The notes beneath the pieces were generated by a model, which did no database searches, was not told the origin of the DNA, and worked only from the letters and a program-made list of their open reading frames with translations. From the IMG/VR virus record IMGVR_UViG_3300008261_001936, positions 1 through 27,475 of that record: 27,475 nt of DNA. The stretch is one strand, 5' to 3'. The position numbers and the translations under genes are program-made. The first letter of the stretch is position 1. Each line of letters starts with the position of its first letter. This stretch comes from a virus. This document shows, piece after piece, positions 14,281-20,316 of this stretch.

Positions 14281-15121
14281 CTCTAATTTCCTGTATTTTT
14301 TGTAATTGAGATTTAGATAAATTTTTCGGAATATCTACTTTAATACGAACTAATAAATTACCGCGTACTCTAGTTCGCATGTTTGGAATGCCTTCACCTT
14401 TGCAACTTAATACTGTATCTGGTTGTGTGCCGTGTGGAATGTTAATAGTTAAATTTTTCCCATCAACAGTTGAAATGGCTATAGCAGAACCCAACATTGC
14501 TTGCCATACATCTACTCTTTTTTCAGTAATGATGTCATCGTCTTCTCGATAGAATTCCGGATGAGCTTTAACATACACATTGACAATTAAATCGCCTGCT
14601 GGAACATCACGCATACTTTGATCGCCTATTCCCTGATATCTAATTTGCTGACCATGTTGCACACCAGGTGGTATAGAAATATTAACAATCTTTGATTGTC
14701 CGCCTGGGACACTTAGTTCAGCATTTAATTCTTTTCCAGCAATAACATCGTTCAACGTTAATTCAACATTAACATTTAATGTGCGATTTTTGCGCATCTG
14801 ATTCCTAAAACCAAATCCAAAGGCTTGTCCAAACAGGTCATCCATTCCAGGAGCACCACCAAAGTGGAATTCAAATGGATTTCCGCCACCTTGATGATAA
14901 AACCCGCCACCCTGTTGTTGACGAGTTGGATCCATGCCAGAATCAATCATTTGTTTCTTTTGAGGATCGCACAAAAATTCATATGCCTGACTAATTTCTT
15001 TAAATTTCTTTTCATCACCCCCACGGTCGGGATGATGTTTCATAGCCATGCTACGATATGCTTTTTTAATATCGGCGTCTGTTGCGCCACGTTGTAAACC
15101 AAGAGTTGAGTAATAATCCAT
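14270..15121 (-). CDS. dnaJ: DnaJ/CbpA-type J-domain co-chaperone
   Basis: Stimulates DnaK ATPase and delivers clients. 283 residues. J domain at 1-65 with the HPD motif at 30-32 (KHHPDRGG). Gly/Phe-rich linker at about 72-107. C-terminal substrate-binding domains I and II at about 110-283 (RTLNVNVELTLNDVIAGKEL and SIPPGVQHGQQIRYQGIGDQ). The four CxxCxGxG zinc repeats of DnaJ proper are absent, so it is the type B (CbpA-like) form. The J domain must begin at MDYYSTLGL, fixing the start at 15121, only nine bases from the -10 box; the predicted leader is three or four bases and no SD is possible on that transcript. First gene of the dnaJ-def-clpA unit. Confidence 0.95.
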   Translation of the reverse strand: MDYYSTLGLQRGATDADIKKAYRSMAMKHHPDRGGDEKKFKEISQAYEFLCDPQKKQMIDSGMDPTRQQQGGGFYHQGGGNPFEFHFGGAPGMDDLFGQAFGFGFRNQMRKNRTLNVNVELTLNDVIAGKELNAELSVPGGQSKIVNISIPPGVQHGQQIRYQGIGDQSMRDVPAGDLIVNVYVKAHPEFYREDDDIITEKRVDVWQAMLGSAIAISTVDGKNLTINIPHGTQPDTVLSCKGEGIPNMRTRVRGNLLVRIKVDIPKNLSKSQLQKIQEIRDGV

Positions 15122-15130
15122 AGTCTTTAT

Positions 15131-15159
15131 ATTATACGATAAAAAAAGGACTGTGTCAA
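15131..15159 (-). promoter_or_regulatory. Perfect-consensus sigma70 promoter for dnaJ-def-clpA, merged with a terminator
   Basis: On the minus strand TTGACA (15154-15159), exactly 17 bp, TATAAT (15131-15136): both boxes match consensus fully. The -35 forms most of the loop of the terminator at 15140-15170, and the T-tract lies in the spacer. Predicted start at 15124-15125, three or four bases before the dnaJ ATG. Confidence 0.92.
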
Positions 15160-15170
15160 GCAGTCCTTTT
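15140..15170 (-). terminator. Intrinsic terminator of the lysis unit
   Basis: On the minus strand the arm AAAAGGACTG (15161-15170) pairs with CAGTCCTTTT (15144-15153) around the 7-base loop CTTGACA, and seven T follow from the stem into 15141. It lies 25 bases after the stop of the secreted-peptide gene, closing the late unit that starts at 18593. Confidence 0.92.
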
Positions 15171-15194
15171 ATTTAATACAGATTTACTGAGTGC

Positions 15195-15410
15195 TTATTT
15201 TTTCTTTTCTGGAACTGGAGTACCGTCGTGTTTTTTATGCACTTTGATAGTTTTGCAAGTTTGTTTTACGCTACCATCTTTGTTCTTAACTGGTTTCTTA
15301 TCCTTGCCAATTGTGTCTTTGCAGACCTGTTTAGTTTTTGCTGCCCCATCTGCTGCAAAAACAGGAGCAATAAATGCTAACGATATTAATAATACTAATA
15401 TTTTTTTCAT
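15195..15410 (-). CDS. Small secreted Lys-rich two-cysteine protein at the end of the lysis unit
   Basis: A protein of 71 residues with a clear Sec signal peptide: basic MKK, hydrophobic ILVLLISLAFIAPVF, and a cut after A19 (VFA|AD). The mature part is about 52 residues, strongly basic (KKHDGTPVPEKKK at the end), with two cysteines (C30, C52) that could form a disulfide in the periplasm. The Asp/Lys/Gly-rich KDKKPVKNKDGSVKQ lies between them. It follows the holin gene by 12 bases (SD AAGGAAAA) and precedes the terminator. No family recognised with a function. Context suggests a role in lysis, envelope damage or exclusion of other phages, but this is inference. Confidence 0.85.
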   Translation of the reverse strand: MKKILVLLISLAFIAPVFAADGAAKTKQVCKDTIGKDKKPVKNKDGSVKQTCKTIKVHKKHDGTPVPEKKK

Positions 15411-15422
15411 TTTATTTTCCTT

Positions 15423-15908
15423 TTACAGTTCTGGTTCAGCAGCCGGTGCTGGACCTAATTTGCCGTTACCTGCCGCTGTTGGTGCTGATTTTGTTGCTAT
15501 TGGTGTTGCGCCCCAGCTCGGTGCCGGTGTAAAACTTGTGCTCGGTGCCGGTGTACCAAACCCACCTGATTGTGGTTGACCAAATGTTGTTGTGACGCTC
15601 TGTGATACTGGTGCAAGTCCGCCATTATTTGCCCCACCTAGTTTTTCTTGTGTTCGTCCCCATGCTGCCAAACCTAGTACTGCACCCATGGCAATATGAA
15701 ACAGTCCAGCACCTTGCAGTGTTATTGGTTGCCATTGAGTTTTAACTTCACCACCACCTATAACTTGGATCACGCTCCATAGTACAGGGAACAACATAAA
15801 ATCTGCTGAACATACAGCCATGTACATCCAACCCATCATTGGACGCCATTTTGAATTCATCCAATCTTCTTTTTGTTGTTCGCTTGCGCTTTTAATTTCC
15901 TCTGCCAT
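15423..15908 (-). CDS. Holin of the 3-TM type (probable)
   Basis: A protein of 161 residues. An amphipathic N-terminus (to 22) is followed by KWRPMMGWMYMAVCSADFML (20-39), typical of the 3-TM holin family in which a W-R-P-x-x-G-W motif begins the first helix. Hydrophobic helices lie at about 24-50 (perhaps two, broken near P41) and 65-84. The C-terminal 70 residues are a Gly/Pro/Ala/Thr-rich low-complexity tail (TPAPSTSFTPAPS), unusual in length. It lies in the lysis cassette after the spanins and a 38-residue membrane peptide. The holin role, a timed inner-membrane hole that frees the endolysin, is inferred from motif and place. Confidence 0.8.
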   Translation of the reverse strand: MAEEIKSASEQQKEDWMNSKWRPMMGWMYMAVCSADFMLFPVLWSVIQVIGGGEVKTQWQPITLQGAGLFHIAMGAVLGLAAWGRTQEKLGGANNGGLAPVSQSVTTTFGQPQSGGFGTPAPSTSFTPAPSWGATPIATKSAPTAAGNGKLGPAPAAEPEL

Positions 15909-15930
15909 AGTTTTCGCTCCTATTAGTTTA

Positions 15931-16047
15931 TTATTTCTTAGCTAACATTGTTTGAATCTTTTCCTGAATTGCTTTGGCCCAGAATGGCTGAGGAAAATTC
16001 CATCCTACAAATGCTCCTACTGCTACCCATAATAAAATATCTAACAT
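15931..16047 (-). CDS. Small membrane peptide of 38 residues in the lysis cassette
   Basis: The frame of 39 codons runs from ATG 16047 to TAA 15931. GGGAG lies seven to eleven bases upstream as a good SD. The peptide begins MLDILLWVAVGAFVGWNFPQ, one transmembrane helix, and then PFWAKAIQEKIQTMLAKK, an amphipathic basic tail. It fills the gap between the i-spanin and holin genes, which would otherwise be 165 bases of empty sequence. I recall close look-alikes in other T4-like phages. It may be an accessory holin, an antiholin or a pinholin-like regulator, but the sequence does not decide. Confidence 0.75.
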   Translation of the reverse strand: MLDILLWVAVGAFVGWNFPQPFWAKAIQEKIQTMLAKK

Positions 16048-16073
16048 AACAACGCTCCCTATTGTTTATACTA

Positions 16074-16688
16074 TTATTTAACGCTTTCAAAGATTTTCTT
16101 CTGCTCTCGATACCATTCTTGCCACATTCTCAATTTTTCTGCGTTTTCGTGGCAGGCTCCGTAGTTTTCAACGACTCTGTCGAGGAGCTGACTGGCTTCA
16201 ATGCCACTGGGGGTTCCATCAGTTGCGGCGGCACGCTCGGGAACTTCATTACGACTGGCGCTGTCGTGCAAGCTGACAGTAGACTTAGGCAAAGTACACT
16301 GAGCATCCAACTGTTTACCCGCAACTTCTTTGATAATTTCTCTGTTGACATAGACATTTTCCTTAATGACTTTAACTTTTGTAACTATTTTTGTTTCGAT
16401 GACTGTGTTAACCTGCTGGCTTTTTTCTTCAGCAACCTTAACTTTGGCTTCTAATTCTGCCACACGAGCCTGCCATGCAGACTGTACACCGTAGCCACCG
16501 TAAAAGTAAGCCCCGATAACTAGCAATACAACACCAACAACTTCTGCTGGTAATTTGTACTGACCCATCATGGGTATCCATTGTACTAATTTGCTGGCAA
16601 TGTACAGCACGACACCTGCTGACAGCATGATATAGTATATAAAAATAAAAATGCTTTCAGGCATAATGCTTAGTAACCAACCAAACAT
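16074..16688 (-). CDS. Rz: i-spanin (Rz-like) inner-membrane subunit
   Basis: 204 residues. Two hydrophobic helices at about 12-34 and 47-66, then a long helical coiled-coil region (72-125, AWQARVAELEAKVKVAEEKS) and a C-terminal periplasmic part with C131 in QCTLPKSTVSLHDSA, a pattern typical of phage Rz proteins. Most Rz proteins have one N-terminal helix; the extra one here is notable. A lipoprotein frame (16130-16351) lies wholly inside this gene in another frame, the Rz1 arrangement. Upstream is the GH19 endolysin, whose stop is one base before ATG 16688. Together they would fuse inner and outer membranes in the last step of lysis of a Gram-negative host. Confidence 0.88.
   Translation of the reverse strand: MFGWLLSIMPESIFIFIYYIMLSAGVVLYIASKLVQWIPMMGQYKLPAEVVGVVLLVIGAYFYGGYGVQSAWQARVAELEAKVKVAEEKSQQVNTVIETKIVTKVKVIKENVYVNREIIKEVAGKQLDAQCTLPKSTVSLHDSASRNEVPERAAATDGTPSGIEASQLLDRVVENYGACHENAEKLRMWQEWYREQKKIFESVK
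16130..16351 (-). CDS. Rz1: o-spanin (Rz1-like) outer-membrane lipoprotein, embedded in the i-spanin gene
   Basis: A frame fully inside the i-spanin gene. With start at 16351 (AAGGA eight bases upstream; ATG 16357 also possible) it encodes 73 residues. A basic N-terminus (STEKLSKKLR) is followed by a hydrophobic stretch and the lipobox LSAC, with lipid-modified Cys at residue 28 (30 from the longer start). The mature part is Pro-rich (FPSVPPQLMEPPVALKP), as in known Rz1 proteins. It ends 56 bases before the i-spanin stop. Lipobox, Pro content, embedding and place after endolysin together make the call strong. Confidence 0.88.
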   Translation of the reverse strand: MSTEKLSKKLRVNSWMLSVLCLSLLSACTTAPVVMKFPSVPPQLMEPPVALKPVSSSTESLKTTEPATKTQKN

Positions 16689-16689
16689 A

Positions 16690-17316
16690 TCAAACCCCTA
16701 GTACGTGCAATGCGTGTTCGTAATGCTTGATTCGATCTTCTAGGCCAATAGTGCCACCGTTAATGCGTTTTGTTAATGTGAGGATGTCGCCCTTGTCTGC
16801 CCATTGATTTAGATTATTTGTTTCCCAAAACCAACAAGCTGATTGTAAGGCACCTTCAAATGTTGCTAGGTATTCTGGAACTTCTTCGACAGTCATTTCA
16901 AGGCTTTCGGCAAATGCTGTGTAGTTTTGCTTGCCGGTAAGTTGTATAAGGCCTCTACCGCAGTAGCGGAATCCGTCACCACTTGCTTCATCGCCATTGC
17001 CCATTCGATTGCCATAAACTCTGTTGGCAATTTTTTCACCTTGCTTTTCGTATTGTTTTGCAATTCCTAGATCTGGAAAATACTTTGGAAATACTTTTAC
17101 AAGACTTTCTGCACGATAGTTTAAATTTTCTTTTAATGCAGTGAACCCTGCACTCTCGTGAGCGCACTGAGCAATAAACGCTGCTACACGCTGTGGAGTA
17201 TTAATTTCATATTCTGGAAGTATATTACTACAAGCATCATACCATTGATCCACATAGGGATTCTTTGGAATCATTTCTTGTAATTGTTCTTTTGTAAATT
17301 CAAATGTAAAGCTCAT
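16690..17316 (-). CDS. Endolysin, GH19 (chitinase-like muramidase) family
   Basis: 208 residues, a single GH19 domain. QCAHESAGF at 50-58 carries the likely acid E54, with E63 nine residues on (LKENLNY) as second catalytic Glu. Further motifs: GRGLIQLTGKQNY at 119-131 and RINGG at about 184-188. No signal peptide or membrane helix, so release depends on the holin. ATG 17316 shares one base with the stop of the previous gene. It stands at the head of a full lysis cassette: endolysin, spanins, membrane peptide, holin. A second GH19 domain in the window (6045-7226) differs clearly in sequence and is fused, so the two probably have different jobs. Confidence 0.93.
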   Translation of the reverse strand: MSFTFEFTKEQLQEMIPKNPYVDQWYDACSNILPEYEINTPQRVAAFIAQCAHESAGFTALKENLNYRAESLVKVFPKYFPDLGIAKQYEKQGEKIANRVYGNRMGNGDEASGDGFRYCGRGLIQLTGKQNYTAFAESLEMTVEEVPEYLATFEGALQSACWFWETNNLNQWADKGDILTLTKRINGGTIGLEDRIKHYEHALHVLGV

Positions 17317-18056
17317 TAATCTATCCTTTGTAACAGCATTGCCATGGTTCCGTTTTCAAAAACAAAACTCTCACCAATTTTATTAATATTATAATCGCCT
17401 AATACTTTAGTAAGCCAAAATACTTCGCTAGTTGCTTTTTCATCCAATGTAATTGCATCGGTAGTATTTTCTAAGACTGATTCCTTTTCACCTTCTTTAA
17501 CCATACGTAGTTGAATTTTTTGATTAAATGGTTTATAGATAGTGATTACGTCACCGTCTAATGTAAAGTCGTCCATTAGTGTTTTACTAAAGAAACGTTT
17601 TACGCCTTCTGTTTTGTACTTGTTCATTAACCCATCGTATGCACCTGCATCAGACGGAACAATTGATTTTAATTGTTGTTCTGTAACTTCGTGGACACCT
17701 TGATGTTTGTAATATTTAAATTTAAAATCATCAATGCCTGTTAACCTACGTACTCCGTAAGTGATTTCTTTGATGTGCTCTGCAAGGCGACTAGTCCTCG
17801 GTAGCTCGACAAATACATTGTATTCGCCATTTTCATTTTCGCCAGAGCTTACGTCGGCATCAAGTACAAAGCTGTAGCCCTTTTCAATAAATTCCATTAG
17901 GTCTTTTGCTGGATTACGATCTTTAACGCCAAAGCTGATAACACATACATCGCGATCCTCGCCCATCTTTGATTTGTAGGTATCAACTTCTAAAAGTGAG
18001 TGTACCATGTCTTGGAGGTCGTTGGCTCTAAGCCCTTCATTTAAAGTATTAAACAT
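17316..18056 (-). CDS. Conserved T4-like phage protein of 246 residues
   Basis: Start chosen at 18056 (MFNTLNEGLRANDLQDMVHS), overlapping the upstream stop by eight bases; the longer frame to 18116 lies inside that gene. An alpha/beta protein with a conserved-looking KMGEDRDVCVISFGVK region at about 30-45, FVLDADVSSGENENGEYNVF (about 64-83) and a C-terminal strand-rich part ending FVFENGTMAMLLQRID. No catalytic motif I know. I recall homologous proteins beside another conserved gene (as here, 18049-18570) in marine T4-like phages, annotated only as hypothetical. Late by position after the GATAAATA at 18586. Possibly a virion or assembly factor. Confidence 0.8.
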   Translation of the reverse strand: MFNTLNEGLRANDLQDMVHSLLEVDTYKSKMGEDRDVCVISFGVKDRNPAKDLMEFIEKGYSFVLDADVSSGENENGEYNVFVELPRTSRLAEHIKEITYGVRRLTGIDDFKFKYYKHQGVHEVTEQQLKSIVPSDAGAYDGLMNKYKTEGVKRFFSKTLMDDFTLDGDVITIYKPFNQKIQLRMVKEGEKESVLENTTDAITLDEKATSEVFWLTKVLGDYNINKIGESFVFENGTMAMLLQRID

Positions 18057-18570
18057 TTGCAGTATCCTGTTGTATCTGTTGTTCACCAGCATCTTCTTGA
18101 GATTGTGCAACCCCATTTTGATCTAAGATGTCTTGAACTTTATTTGTATCAAGATTTCTATGGCCACGATCAATGTCTGCCATTAATTTTTTAGGCATTT
18201 TAATTTTAACCATCCAAATTTCTTCGCGGTCAATTTTACCTTTCTTTGTTCCGGGACGAATATCGTCTGGATCTTTGATTTTACGAACTTTGGTTATGTA
18301 AGTTTCTGCATACTGTACTGTACAACCGTAGTCTAGAAGTTTCTTTCCGCCTTCTGGATCGGGCATTTTATCTTTATCCCACATGAATGTACACTCTATA
18401 AAATAGCGTGATTCTTTAGGACCAGCTACAAGTTCGCCGTCCATCCAGTTATCGTAGACGTAGATGTCTAGTTCGTCAATAACTCGCTCGAAATTTTTAA
18501 GCATATTCAAGCTGTTATTTGACCCGTATATGTTTTCTATATTAGAAATAATGTCTTTTAAATCGGCCAT
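18049..18570 (-). CDS. Conserved T4-like phage protein, first gene of the lysis-region late unit
   Basis: Start chosen at 18570 (MADLKDIISNIENIYGSNNS): GGGAG lies seven bases before it, whereas ATG 18582 falls near the predicted transcript start. 173 residues. Core region with ELDIYVYDNWMDGELVAGPK (33-52), FIECTFMWDKDKMPDPEGGK (57-76) and IWMVKIKMPKKLMADI (about 121-136), then a Gln/Asp-rich disordered tail (SQEDAGEQQIQQD). The W-M-DGELV-GP and F-MW-MPDP pattern is one I remember from cyanophage and pelagiphage hypothetical proteins. No function known. It overlaps the next gene by eight bases. Confidence 0.82.
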   Translation of the reverse strand: MADLKDIISNIENIYGSNNSLNMLKNFERVIDELDIYVYDNWMDGELVAGPKESRYFIECTFMWDKDKMPDPEGGKKLLDYGCTVQYAETYITKVRKIKDPDDIRPGTKKGKIDREEIWMVKIKMPKKLMADIDRGHRNLDTNKVQDILDQNGVAQSQEDAGEQQIQQDTANV

Positions 18571-18585
18571 GTTTTCTCCCATTTG

Positions 18586-18593
18586 TATTTATC
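18586..18593 (-). promoter_or_regulatory. Late-promoter-like GATAAATA for the lysis-region unit
   Basis: GATAAATAC on the minus strand, 15 bases before ATG 18570. The predicted start near 18579 leaves a short leader containing GGGAG. It heads the unit that ends at the terminator 15140-15170. Confidence 0.7.
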
Positions 18594-18645
18594 GTCAAAA
18601 CTTAAACGTAACTTATAATATTCTTTCAAGATAGTTAAATACTTT

Positions 18646-18691
18646 TGTGTTCGGCTACGGACACAAACGGTTTGAGGTCCGTGCCTACACG
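18646..18691 (+). ncRNA. Structured RNA element in the phoH leader
   Basis: In the plus-strand transcript GGC (18653-18655), a bulged U, and ACGGAC (18657-18662) pair with GUCCGU (18677-18682) and GCC (18683-18685). The hairpin continues through CAAA (18664-18667) with UUUG (18671-18674) to a CGG loop, and is extended outward by GUG (18647-18649) with CAC (18688-18690). A rival pairing TTTGTGT with ACACAAA (18644-18650/18661-18667) exists. It lies about 22 bases before phoH, and an AGGAGG SD follows. It is much more GC-rich than the flanks. It could act as a stability hairpin, protein-binding site or switch; no known class recognised. Confidence 0.55.
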
Positions 18692-18712
18692 TAAAAGGAG
18701 GGCTAACCTTAT

Positions 18713-19450
18713 ATGAAGCGTAAAAGAGCAGCAACAGCACTGAAAGCTAATCATTATCACGAAGAGTCTAATGTGATAAATCTAGTAGACAAAAAATATC
18801 AAAAACGTCCACGAGTTCAAATATATCCCAAAAATCTTAGTCAAGAAGGCTATCTGTTAAAGCTAAACGATCCAACTAAAATGATCGTGTTTGCTACAGG
18901 TCCAGCAGGCACGGGTAAAACCATGTTGGCTGTACAATGGGCTGTAGATCAACTCAAATACGGTGATGCTACTAAGATTATTGTAACTAGACCAGCTGTT
19001 TCAGTAGACGAAGAGCATGGGTTTTTACCAGGTGACCTAAACGAAAAAATGGCTCCCTGGACACGCCCTATTTTTGACGTAATTGCAGAAAATTACAATG
19101 CAAAAGAGATTGAACACATGGTTCTAGAAGGAATCATTGAAACCAGTCCACTAGCATACATGCGAGGAAGAACGTTTAAAAACGCTGTCGTCATAGCCGA
19201 TGAAATGCAAAACACAACACCTAGTCAGATGAAAATGCTGCTAACTCGTCTAGGGCAGGGATCTAAAATGGTCGTTACTGGTGATCTACAGCAGGCTGAC
19301 CGCCCAAGCAATAATGGGTTGCTTGAATTCCTGAAGTTATATAATAACTTTGAAAATCACAGGTATGTAGACATTTGTCATTTTTCTGTGGATGACGTAG
19401 AACGACATGAAGCTGTTAAGGAGATATTAGCAATCTACGGAGATCAATAA
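18713..19450 (+). CDS. phoH: PhoH-like P-loop ATPase
   Basis: The only plus-strand gene. 245 residues. Walker A ATGPAGTGKT at 61-70, Walker B VVIADEMQN at 158-166, and the family stretch VTRPAVSVDEEHGFLPGD at 90-107, with MVVTGDLQQAD near the end as sensor region. PhoH proteins are cytoplasmic ATPases common in T4-like and other marine phages; the proposed RNA-related role is not proven. Start at 18713: a full AGGAGG SD lies about 12 bases upstream. A basic N-terminus MKRKRAATALKAN precedes the core. It is divergent from the late unit at 18570 and converges on the nitrilase gene, sharing a terminator. The leader holds a strong hairpin. Confidence 0.96.
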   Translation: MKRKRAATALKANHYHEESNVINLVDKKYQKRPRVQIYPKNLSQEGYLLKLNDPTKMIVFATGPAGTGKTMLAVQWAVDQLKYGDATKIIVTRPAVSVDEEHGFLPGDLNEKMAPWTRPIFDVIAENYNAKEIEHMVLEGIIETSPLAYMRGRTFKNAVVIADEMQNTTPSQMKMLLTRLGQGSKMVVTGDLQQADRPSNNGLLEFLKLYNNFENHRYVDICHFSVDDVERHEAVKEILAIYGDQ

Positions 19451-19476
19451 AAAAGGGCCATAGGGCCCTTTTTTTA
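19449..19476. terminator. Bidirectional intrinsic terminator between phoH and the nitrilase gene
   Basis: AAAAAGGGCC (19450-19459) pairs with GGCCCTTTTT (19464-19473) around the loop ATAG. Seven T follow on the plus strand and six on the minus strand. Its position right at both stops (19450 on plus, 19474 on minus) means it serves both convergent genes. Confidence 0.92.
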
Positions 19477-20316
19477 ATTCTTGCCCGGACCGTTGGGCCA
19501 GTCTCTATGAATTAGATTTCTTATCGGAAAATCATAAAAGAAGTACTGGGTGCCGTGACTGGGAACTTGCACCACCCACTTGCCGCCTATCAGTACACCA
19601 CTGGGACTGCTTGTTTGTCCATCCCAGTCGTCACCGTTCATGAGATTGCAATTGTCTACAGTAATAAAAGGACCACCTGCTAGATAAGATACAATTTGCA
19701 AGTTTGCGTTATGCCAGTCGTACATTACCTTGTCGTAAACGTCACCGACATTTCTCATGGCGTTTGTGGCATGTATGCCAATCATAACTCCAGCTTCTCT
19801 AGCCATTGACGGTAGATTAGGAAAGTTTGATCGACCGTAAAGATCTTTACATATAAATCCTGCCGCACTAATAGCAATAGGATTTCCAGTTTCATCGGTG
19901 CCTGGAACAAAACAAGCACCGGGTGTTTTGTTAGGAATAATACCTATATCGTGATCCTCTGGACAAATTAGAGTTTTATTAACTGCCCCAATAAATTTTC
20001 CTGTAGAATCGTATACTCTAAGTTGATTTCTTTTAACTTCTTTGCCACCGGGATCAGTGTCAACCCATAACGTTCCTAAAAATAATCCCACAGACTTTTT
20101 AACAGCATAAGATACAATTTCTTTTTCCGCAGCTACTACATCGCCGTTGATATTAAAACCTTTTATGTATCCGCTCAATGATGCTTCGGGGGTAACCAAA
20201 TAATGTACCTCATTATCGCTAGCCCAATCAATTGCAGTCTTAAGCGTAATAATATTTTCTTCGACAGTTTTTCTAACAGGAATCTGCGCTCCTGCAAATC
20301 TTAAAAATGATTTCAT
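19474..20316 (-). CDS. Nitrilase-superfamily carbon-nitrogen hydrolase
   Basis: 280 residues from ATG 20316, which overlaps the preceding stop by four bases (ATGA). The Glu-Lys-Cys triad is complete: E44 in TPEASLSGY, K114 in NKTLICPE and C156 in GFICKDLYG. The N-terminus FAGAQIPVRKTVEENI is the family's first strand and helix. The enzymes hydrolyse nitriles or amides in the cytoplasm, often in N-carbamoyl or amidase roles; the substrate here cannot be told. Last gene of the gp44 unit, next to the terminator shared with phoH. Such a hydrolase is unusual in a phage and could be metabolic cargo. All residues needed are in place. Confidence 0.93.
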   Translation of the reverse strand: MKSFLRFAGAQIPVRKTVEENIITLKTAIDWASDNEVHYLVTPEASLSGYIKGFNINGDVVAAEKEIVSYAVKKSVGLFLGTLWVDTDPGGKEVKRNQLRVYDSTGKFIGAVNKTLICPEDHDIGIIPNKTPGACFVPGTDETGNPIAISAAGFICKDLYGRSNFPNLPSMAREAGVMIGIHATNAMRNVGDVYDKVMYDWHNANLQIVSYLAGGPFITVDNCNLMNGDDWDGQTSSPSGVLIGGKWVVQVPSHGTQYFFYDFPIRNLIHRDWPNGPGKN

